A stretch of 64,000 bases of DNA, from assembly GCA_964421595.1 (NCBI GenBank), contig CAYQXY010000010.1, forward strand, positions 55,687 through 119,686. Reading direction: 5' to 3'. Shown in pieces: positions 36,498-45,937 of the stretch (its first letter is position 1; each line of letters begins with the position of its first letter). This DNA comes from PXAP01 sp964421595. GTDB lineage: Bacteria; Bacteroidota; Bacteroidia; Bacteroidales; PUMT01. The position numbers and the translations under genes were made by a program. The notes beneath the pieces are model-generated. The model saw only the letters and a program-made list of their open reading frames with translations, was not told where the DNA came from and made no database searches.

Positions 36498-37442
36498 ATG
36501 AACTTAAGAATAATTATTCCTGCACTTGCTTTTATGCTATTAACGGCACATTTTAATGCAACGGCCCAGCAAGTGGGCGCATCACCTGAATATATAAAAA
36601 CACTGACTTCTCAATGGGAAGGAGATCGCTTTCCTGACGGGCGGCCTCATGTTCCTGACAATCTTCTAATACGATTGAAGAAGGTTTCAATGGAAGAGGT
36701 ATGGGGCATATTGCGCAGTCATAACTATCATAATCAGTACCAGGGTGACTGGATCATAATTAATCCGGATGACCCGGTAATGACAGGGCGTGTGGTAACT
36801 GCCCAGTATATGCCACTGAGGCCCGATCTAAGTGATGCAGTAAGGAAACAGGGTCTTTCTGAGAACAGGTCACCGCAAGGAGGCACCAATTCCTGGCCAA
36901 TTGATGTTCTTATACCAGGTGATGTTTATGTAGCCGACAGTTATGCAAAAATTGTTGATGGCACCCTGATTGGCGATAATCTTGCTACTGCTATCTACAG
37001 AAATTCGCAAAATGGGGTAATATTTTATGGCTCGGTGAGGGATATGCAGGGCATAAGAGAAGTTAAGGGCTTCAATGGCTGGATACTTGGCCATGACCCG
37101 TCATACCTGACTGAAACCATCCTCACATCTATCAATACACCTGTCAGGATTGGCAGGGCTACTGTTCTGCCGGGAGATGTCGTCCTGGCAAATGAATTCG
37201 GCACGATATTCATACCTGCCCATCTGATTGAAGATGTGGTGATCAGGTCTGAATTTATTATGCTACGTGATGAATTTGGCAAACTGCGACTTCGGGAAGG
37301 TAAGTATCTGCCCGGTGAGATAGACAGCAGATGGACCGAAGCAATAAGGGAGGACTTCCAGAACTGGCTTAATAACTACCCTGGTGTTCTGCCAATGAGC
37401 AAGGATGAACTGGATGATTTTCTAAAAAACCGGACCTGGTAA
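36498..37442 (+). CDS. Exported RraA-family aldolase-like protein
   Basis: Protein of 314 residues with a Sec signal peptide (about 1-23, ending FNATAQ). It has the RraA/HMG-aldolase fold: IDVLIPGDVYVADSY, GDNLATAIYRNSQNGVIFYGSVRD (Gly-Asp loop and final Arg-Asp that coordinates Mg2+ in 4-hydroxy-4-methyl-2-oxoglutarate aldolases), and VLPGDVVLANEFGTIFIP. Cytoplasmic relatives cleave 4-hydroxy-2-keto acids to pyruvate. The signal peptide here is unusual and implies a periplasmic reaction. The enolase-superfamily gene follows after 35 bases, so the two form an operon. Confidence 0.85.
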   Translation: MNLRIIIPALAFMLLTAHFNATAQQVGASPEYIKTLTSQWEGDRFPDGRPHVPDNLLIRLKKVSMEEVWGILRSHNYHNQYQGDWIIINPDDPVMTGRVVTAQYMPLRPDLSDAVRKQGLSENRSPQGGTNSWPIDVLIPGDVYVADSYAKIVDGTLIGDNLATAIYRNSQNGVIFYGSVRDMQGIREVKGFNGWILGHDPSYLTETILTSINTPVRIGRATVLPGDVVLANEFGTIFIPAHLIEDVVIRSEFIMLRDEFGKLRLREGKYLPGEIDSRWTEAIREDFQNWLNNYPGVLPMSKDELDDFLKNRTW

Positions 37443-37477
37443 TTCATGAATTATCCCTAACCAAAAACCTGATACCG

Positions 37478-38980
37478 ATGAAAAGCGTATTGAAGCAAAT
37501 TATTGAAGATCACAAAACATCTGAAAAATTGCAGAATGATGTGATGGAAAAAGAAATTTCAAACCCGGAGACTAAAGAAGACCGCCGGAGTTTCCTTAAG
37601 AAAGCTGTGATAGGAGGCGTATCGCTGGCAGGTTTTATGGGTATGTCAGTTGAAGATACAATGGCCCGCGCAACATCAACAGTTCAACGTAATTCGCATC
37701 CCTCCGATCTGAAGATTACCGATATGCGGATCGCAACAATCAGGGCAAGCGGGCGAAATCCAATTATAAGAATAGACACCAACCAGGGGATTTACGGGCT
37801 TGGCGAGGTACGGGATGGTGGTGATGAACGATATGCACTTATGCTCAAGAGCCGTATACTGGGCCTTAATCCATGCAATGTTGAACAGCTGTGGAAAATA
37901 ATAAATCCGTTTGGAGGCCACGGCCGTCTTGGCGGCGGAGTATGTGGAGTTGAAATGGCATTATGGGATCTGTGCGGCAAGGCCTATAATGTCCCTGCAT
38001 GGCAACTGCTTGGGGGCAGATACCGCGACAAGATAAGACTTTATGCAGATACCCCCGGTGTGCAGGATCCTCAAAAATTTGCGGAGGTACTGAAGCTCCG
38101 GATGGAAGAACAGGGTTTTACCTGGCTGAAAATGGATCTTGGAATTCAATTGATAAACAACACTCCCGGAGCACTTTCAAATCATAAATTCTGGCGAAAT
38201 GCACAGGGAAACCTGTCATTTTGGGGACAGGGGGACGATATGAGTCTTTCAAGTACACTCCATCCTTTCACCCAGATCCAGATTACCGATGAAGGGATCG
38301 AAAGACTGGCACAATATGTTGAATCAGTAAGGGAAATGTGCGGTATGGAAATTCCGCTATGTGCCGATCATTTTGGGCATTTTGATTACAATAACTGCAT
38401 CAGGCTTGGCCGTGCACTGGAAAAATACAGGCTTGCATTTCTTGAGGATATGGTTGCATGGAACTATACCGACCAGTGGAAAAGAATTACAAATGCACTG
38501 GATACTCCGACATGCACCGGTGAAGACATTTATATGCTCAGGGGAGGATTTAAGGAACTTATTGATGAAAGGGCAGTTGATATAATACACCCTGATATTG
38601 CAACTTCGGGGGGACTGCTGGAAACGAAGAGAATTGGCGATTATGCTGAGGAAAATGGCATAGCAATGGCAATGCATATGGCAGGTTCTCCCATTACCCT
38701 GATGGCAAGTGTACATTGTGCAGCTGCAACTCAAAACTTCCTTGCCCTTGAACACCATTCAGTAGATACTCCATGGTATGATGACCTGGTAATTATGACC
38801 GGCAAGGAACCTATGATCACAAACGGATTTGCCAATGTGCCGCTTGATTCACCAGGCCTCGGTATAGAGCTTAACGAAGATGAAATAAAACGACGGCTCG
38901 ATAAAAATGCACCCGGAGGGTATTTTGAACCTACCCCTGAATGGGACCAGCGACGCTCCCATGACAGAACATGGAGCTAA
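37478..38980 (+). CDS. Exported mandelate racemase/muconate lactonizing-type enzyme
   Basis: Enolase-superfamily enzyme of 500 residues. A long n-region leads to a twin-arginine motif DRRSFLKKAVIGG (about 36-48) and a hydrophobic segment. The N-terminal capping domain (about 78-190, with IYGLGEVRDGGDER) precedes the barrel: LKMDLG, metal ligands in CADHFGH (Asp), FLEDM (Glu) and CTGEDIY (Glu), and the general base/acid MAMHMAG (His). This set matches the acid-sugar dehydratase/mandelate-racemase subgroup, which yields 2-keto-3-deoxy acids. It is coupled to an exported RraA-type aldolase, a plausible next step. Tat export is inferred, not shown. Confidence 0.88.
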   Translation: MKSVLKQIIEDHKTSEKLQNDVMEKEISNPETKEDRRSFLKKAVIGGVSLAGFMGMSVEDTMARATSTVQRNSHPSDLKITDMRIATIRASGRNPIIRIDTNQGIYGLGEVRDGGDERYALMLKSRILGLNPCNVEQLWKIINPFGGHGRLGGGVCGVEMALWDLCGKAYNVPAWQLLGGRYRDKIRLYADTPGVQDPQKFAEVLKLRMEEQGFTWLKMDLGIQLINNTPGALSNHKFWRNAQGNLSFWGQGDDMSLSSTLHPFTQIQITDEGIERLAQYVESVREMCGMEIPLCADHFGHFDYNNCIRLGRALEKYRLAFLEDMVAWNYTDQWKRITNALDTPTCTGEDIYMLRGGFKELIDERAVDIIHPDIATSGGLLETKRIGDYAEENGIAMAMHMAGSPITLMASVHCAAATQNFLALEHHSVDTPWYDDLVIMTGKEPMITNGFANVPLDSPGLGIELNEDEIKRRLDKNAPGGYFEPTPEWDQRRSHDRTWS

Positions 38981-39006
38981 AAAGGTTAACAACACTATAT
39001 CTGGAA

Positions 39007-39085
39007 TAATTTCCCACGAATCAAAGTCCACAAAAAGCGAATAATAATCCATGGGTAATATATGAATGATCTACTAACCATAATT
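39007..39085 (-). repeat. Dispersed intergenic repeat, copy E
   Basis: Reverse-oriented copy. On the minus strand it reads ATATTACCCATGGATTATTATTCG, CTTTTTGTGGACTTTGATTCGTGGGAAATT, matching copies A and B. It lies in the gap between the enolase-superfamily and BASS-type transporter genes. Confidence 0.6.
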
Positions 39086-39223
39086 GATTATTAATTTGAT
39101 TAACCTGCATTATATAGATGAAATCCTTGATATCAGCCATGTAGGACAATACTGCGATAAAGGTGTGATTGAGGATTGCATCGAAAATCATTTGTAATAA
39201 TTTACCTACAACATTTTAACCGG

Positions 39224-40504
39224 ATGTACAAAAAAATCTCAATCCTATTACTGATCCTTTCTTTTGTTTCATTTACAGGGTTCCTGATTTTTCATTTGTC
39301 AGATTCTTATCTGCTTTCAGGATATTGCCTGATTGCCGGATTTATAATGCTTGCCAATGCGGCAAGAGGCTTTCAGGCGACAAGGGGTTTTTCATATTCG
39401 CTTTGGATATTTACAGCTGTTTCAGCGGCAATGTATTTCCCGCAGTATTTCTTATCGGTCGGTGATTTCCGGCTTACCTTGTTGATAGTTCCTTTGTTGC
39501 AAATAATAATGTTCGGTATGGGGTCGCAGATGTCGCTTGGTGATCTTGCGGGAGTTGTTAAAATGCCGAAGGGAGTCATTACTGGTGTATTGTGCCAGTT
39601 TACAATCATGCCGGTTGTAGGGGTCACACTGGCTGTATTATTTCGTTTTCCCCCTGAAATAGCTGCCGGTATTGTACTTGTAGGGACTTCACCTAGCGGA
39701 CTGGCATCTAATGTGATGTCCTTCCTTGCGCGGGCCAACCTTGCACTTTCAGTTACACTTACAGCAATTGCAACGCTTGTTTCTCCCCTTGTTACACCAC
39801 TGTTAATGAAGCTCCTTGCCGGTCAGATGGTGGAGATAAACTTCTGGAACATGATGGTCGATATTTTTAACATGGTGATATTGCCAATCGTTGCAGGCCT
39901 GATTTTCAACCTGTTTTCCAGAGATAAGATTGTCAGGCGAATGCTTCTAAATCAGGTGCCATATTTCCTTATGATAATTATTTTGAAAAATTTCATCTCA
40001 TTATCTACAAGCGATATTTCAGTTCATCAATTTGCAGTAACTCTGCTATCAGACATTTTAATATTTGGAATTCTTCCGGTTGCCATTGCCCTTTTCTTTA
40101 AATATGCTGCCAATGGTGACCGTGAGCTGCTTAACAGGTCACTGGCCTTCATATCAATGCTGGGAATCGGGATTATTATAACTGTAATCACGGCAGCCGG
40201 AAGGGAAAGTCTTCTGGATGTTGGTTTATTGCTTATCTTAGCTTGTCTGATCCACAATCTTTCAGGATACGGAATAGGTTATGGCATTACAAAATATTTG
40301 CTGCATTTGCCTGAGGCAGACTGCAGGACAGTTGCACTGGAAGTTGGAATGCAGAATGGCGGACTGGCTTCCGGACTGGCAATGCAAATGGGGAAAATAG
40401 CAACCGTAGGTCTTGCACCTGCGGTTTTCGGGCCGCTGATGAACATAACCGGTTCCTCACTGGCTACATGGTGGCGGCAAAAGTCGAAAAAAGAGGTAAC
40501 TTAA
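39224..40504 (+). CDS. BASS/SBF-family sodium:organic-acid symporter
   Basis: Membrane protein of 426 residues from ATG 39224 (MYKKISILLL). Three additional N-terminal helices precede the SBF-like core, which has about ten helices and the motifs FGMGSQMSLGDLA, VLVGTSPSGLASNVMSFLARANLALSVT and VGMQNGGLASGLAMQM (crossing-helix Na+ site region). Relatives import bile acids, pyruvate or other monocarboxylates with Na+. Its position after a predicted exported dehydratase/aldolase pair suggests uptake of organic acids released there; this is inference. The frame ends inside the N-terminal region of the overlapping upstream reading of the next gene; the real starts are 15 bases apart. Confidence 0.85.
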   Translation: MYKKISILLLILSFVSFTGFLIFHLSDSYLLSGYCLIAGFIMLANAARGFQATRGFSYSLWIFTAVSAAMYFPQYFLSVGDFRLTLLIVPLLQIIMFGMGSQMSLGDLAGVVKMPKGVITGVLCQFTIMPVVGVTLAVLFRFPPEIAAGIVLVGTSPSGLASNVMSFLARANLALSVTLTAIATLVSPLVTPLLMKLLAGQMVEINFWNMMVDIFNMVILPIVAGLIFNLFSRDKIVRRMLLNQVPYFLMIIILKNFISLSTSDISVHQFAVTLLSDILIFGILPVAIALFFKYAANGDRELLNRSLAFISMLGIGIIITVITAAGRESLLDVGLLLILACLIHNLSGYGIGYGITKYLLHLPEADCRTVALEVGMQNGGLASGLAMQMGKIATVGLAPAVFGPLMNITGSSLATWWRQKSKKEVT

Positions 40505-40518
40505 AAAACCCAATAGCA

Positions 40519-41208
40519 ATGAAAAGATATCTTCCGGCATTAATTCTCATTTTTTTTATCTCCTGTTCACCTGTAAGAACATACAGGAATCTTCCTGAAG
40601 TAAGGGCCTGGGAAACTGAAATACAGAAGTTCGAAACTCTTGATAAAAACAATGATTATCCGGAGAATTCGGTGCTGTTTACGGGAAGCTCGAGTATTCG
40701 TTTGTGGGAAAGCCTTTCAGAAGATATGTCTCCATACCCTGTTATCCAGAGAGGTTACGGAGGGGCAAAACTAAGTGATTACCTTGTTTATGCTGACCGG
40801 ATAATATATCCCCATAAAGCAAGTGCAATTGTAATCTTTATAGCAAACGATATAAGCGGTTCAGAATCAGATAAGAGTCCGCGACAGGTAGCAAAATTAT
40901 TCAAACACCTGGTAAAGTTAATCAGGAAAGAGTATCCGGATGTACCTGTTTTCTGGATCAGTATCACACCAAGTATGTCAAGGTGGGCTGTATGGCCGAA
41001 AATCAGAGAAGCAAATAATCTTATTAGGGATTATTGTGAAAAAAACAATGGTACATATTTTATAGCCACAGAAAGCTTGTTCCTGAATGAACGCGGCACT
41101 CCGAGGAATGAATTATTTCAGCCTGACTTATTGCATCTGAATCCTGGTGGTTACAAAATATGGACAGGTATAATAAAAGAAGAGATTGACAGGGTATTAA
41201 TGCAATAA
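40519..41208 (+). CDS. SGNH/GDSL-hydrolase lipoprotein
   Basis: Lipoprotein of 229 residues from ATG 40519 with lipobox IFFISC. SGNH blocks: FTGSSSIRLW (nucleophile Ser), RGYGGAKLSD (Gly), FIANDISGS (Asn) and DLLHLNPGGY (Asp-x-x-His). It is a probable esterase acting on acylated (for example acetylated) carbohydrate or lipid outside the cytoplasm. It begins 15 bases after the transporter stop, so the two are co-transcribed. This fits a unit that handles modified carbohydrate. Confidence 0.9.
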   Translation: MKRYLPALILIFFISCSPVRTYRNLPEVRAWETEIQKFETLDKNNDYPENSVLFTGSSSIRLWESLSEDMSPYPVIQRGYGGAKLSDYLVYADRIIYPHKASAIVIFIANDISGSESDKSPRQVAKLFKHLVKLIRKEYPDVPVFWISITPSMSRWAVWPKIREANNLIRDYCEKNNGTYFIATESLFLNERGTPRNELFQPDLLHLNPGGYKIWTGIIKEEIDRVLMQ

Positions 41209-41354
41209 TTATTTACCTTCTGCCGGCACCATATAATTCTTGCAGTTAATTATTGCGCCCGTATCCGGATACAGGGCATTGGTTTTTCGACCCTGAGTTC
41301 AGAACCCAGCCTCCAGAATTAATCAAAAAATATCAATTAAACAGCCCCGGCTGG

Positions 41355-41591
41355 TCAACTCCTTGAAGGACCTACCTTGTTATTTTCGTAATCGGTAACT
41401 ACCTCCTCAATGATCTGGTAACTTTCATTTACGGCGTTATTAACCTCATTTAATGATTTTTCCAGTTCTTTATCAGGATTATTGAATAAATCTGCCTGGA
41501 GTTGCCCGATTTTTTCCATAAGACTCTGTGCTGTATTCCTTATGTCATCCAGTTTCCGGAAGTGGCTTTCAATAATTTCAGATTCAGTCAT
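41355..41591 (-). CDS. Small coiled-coil protein of unknown function
   Basis: Acidic helical protein of 78 residues (MTESEIIESHFRKLDDIRN; about 20 Glu/Asp), without cysteine, signal peptide or membrane segment. It begins 11 bases after the GH3-type gene stop in the same direction, so it is likely the last gene of that unit. I recognise no family. Confidence 0.6.
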   Translation of the reverse strand: MTESEIIESHFRKLDDIRNTAQSLMEKIGQLQADLFNNPDKELEKSLNEVNNAVNESYQIIEEVVTDYENNKVGPSRS

Positions 41592-41602
41592 TTTGATTAA
41601 TT

Positions 41603-43138
41603 TTAAGTTGTCTGTTCTTTTTCAAGGATAAAATCCTCCCATTCTCCAAATATTTCTTCGCGCATTACCTTAGGCACTTTTGTCTGACCGCCTTTTTTCT
41701 TTTTGGCTTCTGCCCAATCATAGAATTTCTTAACGGGAATAACCTTTACCTCAATGTTTTTAAGGGCTTTGGTCCGTGCCACCTTGTAATTCTTATTTAT
41801 CTCCTGTAAAATACTATCAAGGTCACCGGTTAGTTTCTTCTCATCAGCATCACATTTACCTTCACAACCCAGATACCAGCGATGAATATAGTCTCCTTCA
41901 GATTTGACGGCACTAACAGTAAACTCCTGTATATTTAAGCTGTTTTCCGATTCAAGTCTCTCAACAGCCTCTATCATCTGAAATTCTGAAAGCTGTGATC
42001 CTACTACGTTTAAAAAGTGTTTGGTCCGCCCGGTAATCTTAATTTCCACCTTTTTTTTATTGGTAAACATAACAGTATCTCCTATCATATACCGCCATGC
42101 CCCTGCATTGGTACTTATTATAAGAATATAATCAACTCCTTCCTCAACTTCACCAATAGTAAGGCACTCTGCATTCTCTGCCACCGAACCGTCTTCATTA
42201 AGGTTTTCCGGTATCATGGGGACAAATTCAAAATACACTCCGTTGTCAGTTAATAAAGTCATCGAATCGGTGTCTTTACTCAATTGAGTGGCCAGGTATC
42301 CCTCTGATGCAAGATAGGTATCAATTATTATAATTGGCCTTCCCATTAATTTTTCAAAACTCTTTCTGAAAGGCTCAAAACTAACTCCCCCTGAAGTATA
42401 AACTTCCAGATTGGGCCATATATCGTGAATATTGGATAAACCATGATGTTCAATTACCTTTTTCAGCATTAGCTCGATCCATGAAGGAATTCCCGAGAGT
42501 CCTCCAATATCCCAGTCAGGAGCATTTATGGCTATTTGATTAACCCTCTCATCCCAGTCGCTGATGGCAGAAATCTGATTGCCGGGCTTATAAATACCCT
42601 TGAACCAAAAGGGTATTCTTGATGCAGATATGCCACTGATCTCTCCTTCATAGTGGCCGTTAACTTCCTTTAATCCGGTACTGCTTCCAAGCATGAGGAT
42701 CTCTTTCTCAAAAAATGAGGAAGGCATATCAAACTCAGCTATGCTCAATAACTGCAATATCCCTGCATTCCTGATCGAAGTCAGCATCTCATTTGTAACC
42801 GGAATATATTTGGTGTTGCTTGTGGTGCCACTGCTAAGCGCAAAATATTCCGGACTTCCCGGCCATGTAACATCCGGTTCACCCCTATAAACATCCTTCC
42901 ACCACTTATTATAAATTTTATCATAATCATGAAAAGGTACTATAGATGAGAATGCCTTCCTTGGATCATTCAGGTCAAGCATATCTTTAAACCTGTATGT
43001 TACACCAAAAGAGGTCTTCTTCGCTTTGTCGAGCAAATCAATCAGCTCTTTTTTCTGGGCTGAAACGGGGTCCGGATTAGTAATGATGTTATGGGACAAC
43101 TCAATTGCACCTTTTATTATTTCTCCAATAATTGCCAT
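41603..43138 (-). CDS. GH3 acyl-acid-amido-synthetase-family protein
   Basis: ANL-superfamily enzyme of 511 residues from ATG 43138 (MAIIGEIIKGA) similar to plant auxin-responsive GH3 enzymes. These adenylate a carboxylic acid and couple it to an amino acid. The P-loop-like ALSSGTTSNTKYIPVT and the acid-substrate region EVYTSGGVSFEPF, IDTYLASEGYLA and WRYMIGDTVMFTNKKKVEIKITGRTKHFLNVVGSQLSE are visible. The substrate is unknown in bacteria. A frame extension upstream of 43138 exists but adds only hydrophobic sequence with no family match. Confidence 0.9.
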   Translation of the reverse strand: MAIIGEIIKGAIELSHNIITNPDPVSAQKKELIDLLDKAKKTSFGVTYRFKDMLDLNDPRKAFSSIVPFHDYDKIYNKWWKDVYRGEPDVTWPGSPEYFALSSGTTSNTKYIPVTNEMLTSIRNAGILQLLSIAEFDMPSSFFEKEILMLGSSTGLKEVNGHYEGEISGISASRIPFWFKGIYKPGNQISAISDWDERVNQIAINAPDWDIGGLSGIPSWIELMLKKVIEHHGLSNIHDIWPNLEVYTSGGVSFEPFRKSFEKLMGRPIIIIDTYLASEGYLATQLSKDTDSMTLLTDNGVYFEFVPMIPENLNEDGSVAENAECLTIGEVEEGVDYILIISTNAGAWRYMIGDTVMFTNKKKVEIKITGRTKHFLNVVGSQLSEFQMIEAVERLESENSLNIQEFTVSAVKSEGDYIHRWYLGCEGKCDADEKKLTGDLDSILQEINKNYKVARTKALKNIEVKVIPVKKFYDWAEAKKKKGGQTKVPKVMREEIFGEWEDFILEKEQTT

Positions 43139-43369
43139 ATAAATTCCAGTAATTAAAAAATAAAAGTGTACTGATGTAAATTTACTAAAATTACAATCAA
43201 CCTTAATCAATAAAATGGTTTCATTTATTTCATTATTATGAAACAGATTGATAACCAATTATAAAACAAACACCTGTTGAATTTGTTTATGGTGGCGGGA
43301 TTATGGGAGGCAAAATTACTGAGAGTTCCTTTCTGGTTGAAAGAAGCTTGAGACGGAGAAAATTTAAAA

Positions 43370-45799
43370 TTACTTAAAGCCCTTCAATTGTTTGATTATT
43401 ACCGATAGTAACTGATCCTGTTTCATTGGTTTGCTAATATAGTCGTCAAACCCTTCCTTAAGCACCTTTACCTTATCATCATTGGATGCATATGCCGTCT
43501 GTGCAATAATCCTCAAGTCAGGTTTTTGCTCCCTTATCTTCTTTGCGGCCATATAACCATTTATGTCCGGCAGGCGTATATCCATTAATACAAGGTCAAC
43601 TTCCCTGCTTAAGGCTTTGTCAACAGCTTCCATCCCATTTACAGCTTCCAGTATTGTAAAACCTGCACCTGAAAGCACCTCTTTCAGGTACTCTAAATTG
43701 AAGATATCGTCTTCAACAATCAGTATGGTCTTGTTATCTGATTCATATTTATAATCTATTTCATTAATCACCGTCTCTTCCGGTTTGTATCCCGGCTTTT
43801 GCCAGGGTATTGTAAATGTAAAGGTACTTCCTTTATTCGGCTCAGATTCAAGGAATATTTCTCCTCCGAGCAAATAGAGCATTCCTTTTACAATAGATAA
43901 CCCGAGTCCTGTACCATCACTATTATTTAAAGGCTCTTGCTTAAGTTGAACGAAGCGCTCAAAAATCACTTTATGCTTATCAGGCGGGATTCCGATGCCG
44001 GTATCAGATACAAAAAATACAAGATTTTTATTATCATCCATCTTACAACCACCTTCTATCATTCCTGTTTGCGTATATTTAAAGGCGTTGTTTATAAGAT
44101 TAATAAATATCTGCTTTAGCTTGATCTTATCGGTAATGATGGTACCGGAGGCTAAGCCATTGGAATTCAATTTAAATTTGATATGCTGCTTCCCTATTCT
44201 TTTCTGGTATTCTTTAAAAAATGAAGCCAGCTCTGAACATAATTCAGCCGGATCAAACTCTTCCATATGAACTTCCAGCTGACCTGACTCAATTTGAGAT
44301 ATATCAAGAATTCCATTAATTATCTCCAGCAGATCATTACATCTCTTACCAATAATATGTGAAAATTTCTGAAGTTTCTCTTTATCGTTAAAATTCTGGA
44401 CCAGCAGATTTGAAAAGCCCATTATTGCATTCATCGGTGTTCTTATCTCATGGCTCATGTTTTGCAGGAAGGCAGTTTTAAGCCGGTCACTCTCCTCGGC
44501 TTTCTTAATGGCTTCCCTTAATTCTGTTTCGGTTTTTTTAATTGCTGTTATATCCCTTATATTTACTACTACTGCATTGATCACAGGATTGTCAATAAAG
44601 TTCTGGGCTACAGCCTCATACCATATATACTGTTTATGCTTATGCTTATGCCGGTACTGAACCCTTACGGCTTCTCCCTTATGTTTCAGCATATATTCCC
44701 AGGCTTCCATGACATTGCCAAGGTCTTCAGGAAAAACAACGTTCTGTAACGGGCCTTTCAGTTCATCAAGGGTGTATCCGGTATCTCTTTCTGCTGCATC
44801 ACTGATATAAAACTGATCACCTTTTTCATTAATTAAAACAAACGTATCATTAGAGTTTCCGATCATAAGCCGGAATTTTTCTTCACTATCTTCAGCCCTT
44901 TTCCTGGCAAGTATTAGTTCCTCGTTTATCTGGTTAAGCTCTTCATTTATTTGCAGGTATTCTTCATTTTGTGCTTCAATTTCCTCAGTTTTCTCCTGTA
45001 GATCGATCTCTGCCTTTCTACGGTCAGTAATGTTTTCACCAATGCTTGCAGTCCCCGTTATTTTCTGTTCAGCACTTCTCAATAATGTATTGTTCCAGGA
45101 AATAATCAGTCTCTTACCTGACTTTGTCAATATCTCGCTCTCGTAATACGTAGAAGAAGATTCTACTTTTATGATTTTCCCGAATATATTTCTGACTTCA
45201 GTTTTGATGTCTGGTGGTATAAACAGATCAAACCAGTTTTTACCCATTATTTCACCGGCAGAGTAGTTTGTTAATTCCAGCAGGCAATTATTGCAAAAAA
45301 TGATGTTACCCTTTGCATCCAGCATAACTGAGAGAAGGTTTACATTGGCCATCAGATCTGAAAATCGACGCTCAGATTCTGCAAGATTTTCTTTTTCTAG
45401 AATGAGTTGATGGGTCCTTTCTGAAATCCTTTTTTCGAGAAGTTGTTTGTGTTGCTCATTTAAAAGTCTTTGCTTGCGCTCTTCAAGGATAATACCTGTC
45501 ATAAATATAAAATTACTGAGGTATTCCTTATAAGGTGAGAACTTATCATAATTTTCAATGGTCAGCAACAGATCTCCCGAAAAAGTACTTCCTGAAGAGA
45601 CCGGATAAATCAAACCTGATGATGTTTCCTCCTTACCATAGCCGTTTTCATAATAGTCGACGCGGGAAATGCCGGGTATATCTGCCAGTCCTTTACAAAC
45701 AAAACTGAAAACCGATTCATTATCCGGCAAGTTATTAAGAATGCTCTGCATAACCAACAACTGACCTAATACCCTGGGGTCTAACTTCTCGATGTTCAT
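43370..45799 (-). CDS. PAS-domain hybrid histidine kinase with REC
   Basis: Cytoplasmic sensor kinase of 809 residues. A sensor-like N-terminus (1-110) and coiled coil (about 105-145) precede PAS1 (about 143-260), a long coiled coil rich in NEEL repeats (265-305) and PAS2 (about 305-420). HisKA follows with His450 in FLQNMSHEIRTPMN, then an ATPase domain with NLINNAFKYT, DTGIGI and GTGLGLSIVKG, and a C-terminal receiver (692-808) with Asp740 and Lys780. There is no HTH, so phosphate is probably passed to another protein or used for feedback. It faces the same direction as the MEDS gene upstream. Confidence 0.94.
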   Translation of the reverse strand: MNIEKLDPRVLGQLLVMQSILNNLPDNESVFSFVCKGLADIPGISRVDYYENGYGKEETSSGLIYPVSSGSTFSGDLLLTIENYDKFSPYKEYLSNFIFMTGIILEERKQRLLNEQHKQLLEKRISERTHQLILEKENLAESERRFSDLMANVNLLSVMLDAKGNIIFCNNCLLELTNYSAGEIMGKNWFDLFIPPDIKTEVRNIFGKIIKVESSSTYYESEILTKSGKRLIISWNNTLLRSAEQKITGTASIGENITDRRKAEIDLQEKTEEIEAQNEEYLQINEELNQINEELILARKRAEDSEEKFRLMIGNSNDTFVLINEKGDQFYISDAAERDTGYTLDELKGPLQNVVFPEDLGNVMEAWEYMLKHKGEAVRVQYRHKHKHKQYIWYEAVAQNFIDNPVINAVVVNIRDITAIKKTETELREAIKKAEESDRLKTAFLQNMSHEIRTPMNAIMGFSNLLVQNFNDKEKLQKFSHIIGKRCNDLLEIINGILDISQIESGQLEVHMEEFDPAELCSELASFFKEYQKRIGKQHIKFKLNSNGLASGTIITDKIKLKQIFINLINNAFKYTQTGMIEGGCKMDDNKNLVFFVSDTGIGIPPDKHKVIFERFVQLKQEPLNNSDGTGLGLSIVKGMLYLLGGEIFLESEPNKGSTFTFTIPWQKPGYKPEETVINEIDYKYESDNKTILIVEDDIFNLEYLKEVLSGAGFTILEAVNGMEAVDKALSREVDLVLMDIRLPDINGYMAAKKIREQKPDLRIIAQTAYASNDDKVKVLKEGFDDYISKPMKQDQLLSVIIKQLKGFK

Positions 45800-45825
45800 C
45801 CGAATAATATATAAGTATTAATCAT

Positions 45826-45920
45826 AAGTAAGTTACAATTGCTATTCACGTGGCCTCCACGGATGGATTACCCATGCTTTATTCATTTCTTTTGTGTGCC
45901 ATTGTTCGTGGGAAATTCAT
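45826..45920 (+). repeat. Dispersed intergenic repeat, copy B
   Basis: Best-matching partner of copy A: AAGTAAGTTACAATT, TTCACGTGG, CACGGATGGATTACCCATG, ATTCATTTCTTTTGTGTG and GTTCGTGGGAAATTCAT. It sits in the short gap upstream of the hybrid kinase. Confidence 0.8.
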
Positions 45921-45937
45921 ACAATGAAAAGAAATTA

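Noticed and set aside
39085..39200. Open stretch of about 40 codons ending at about 39199 (reading LHYIDEILDISHVGQYCDKG) between the enolase-type and BASS-type genes
   Set aside because: No start context and no recognised family; it may be a remnant but cannot be supported.
44620..44660. Repeated HKHKHK coding stretch in the PAS2 domain of the 809-residue kinase
   Set aside because: It is a short simple-sequence run inside an intact domain; no evidence of metal binding or expansion was found.
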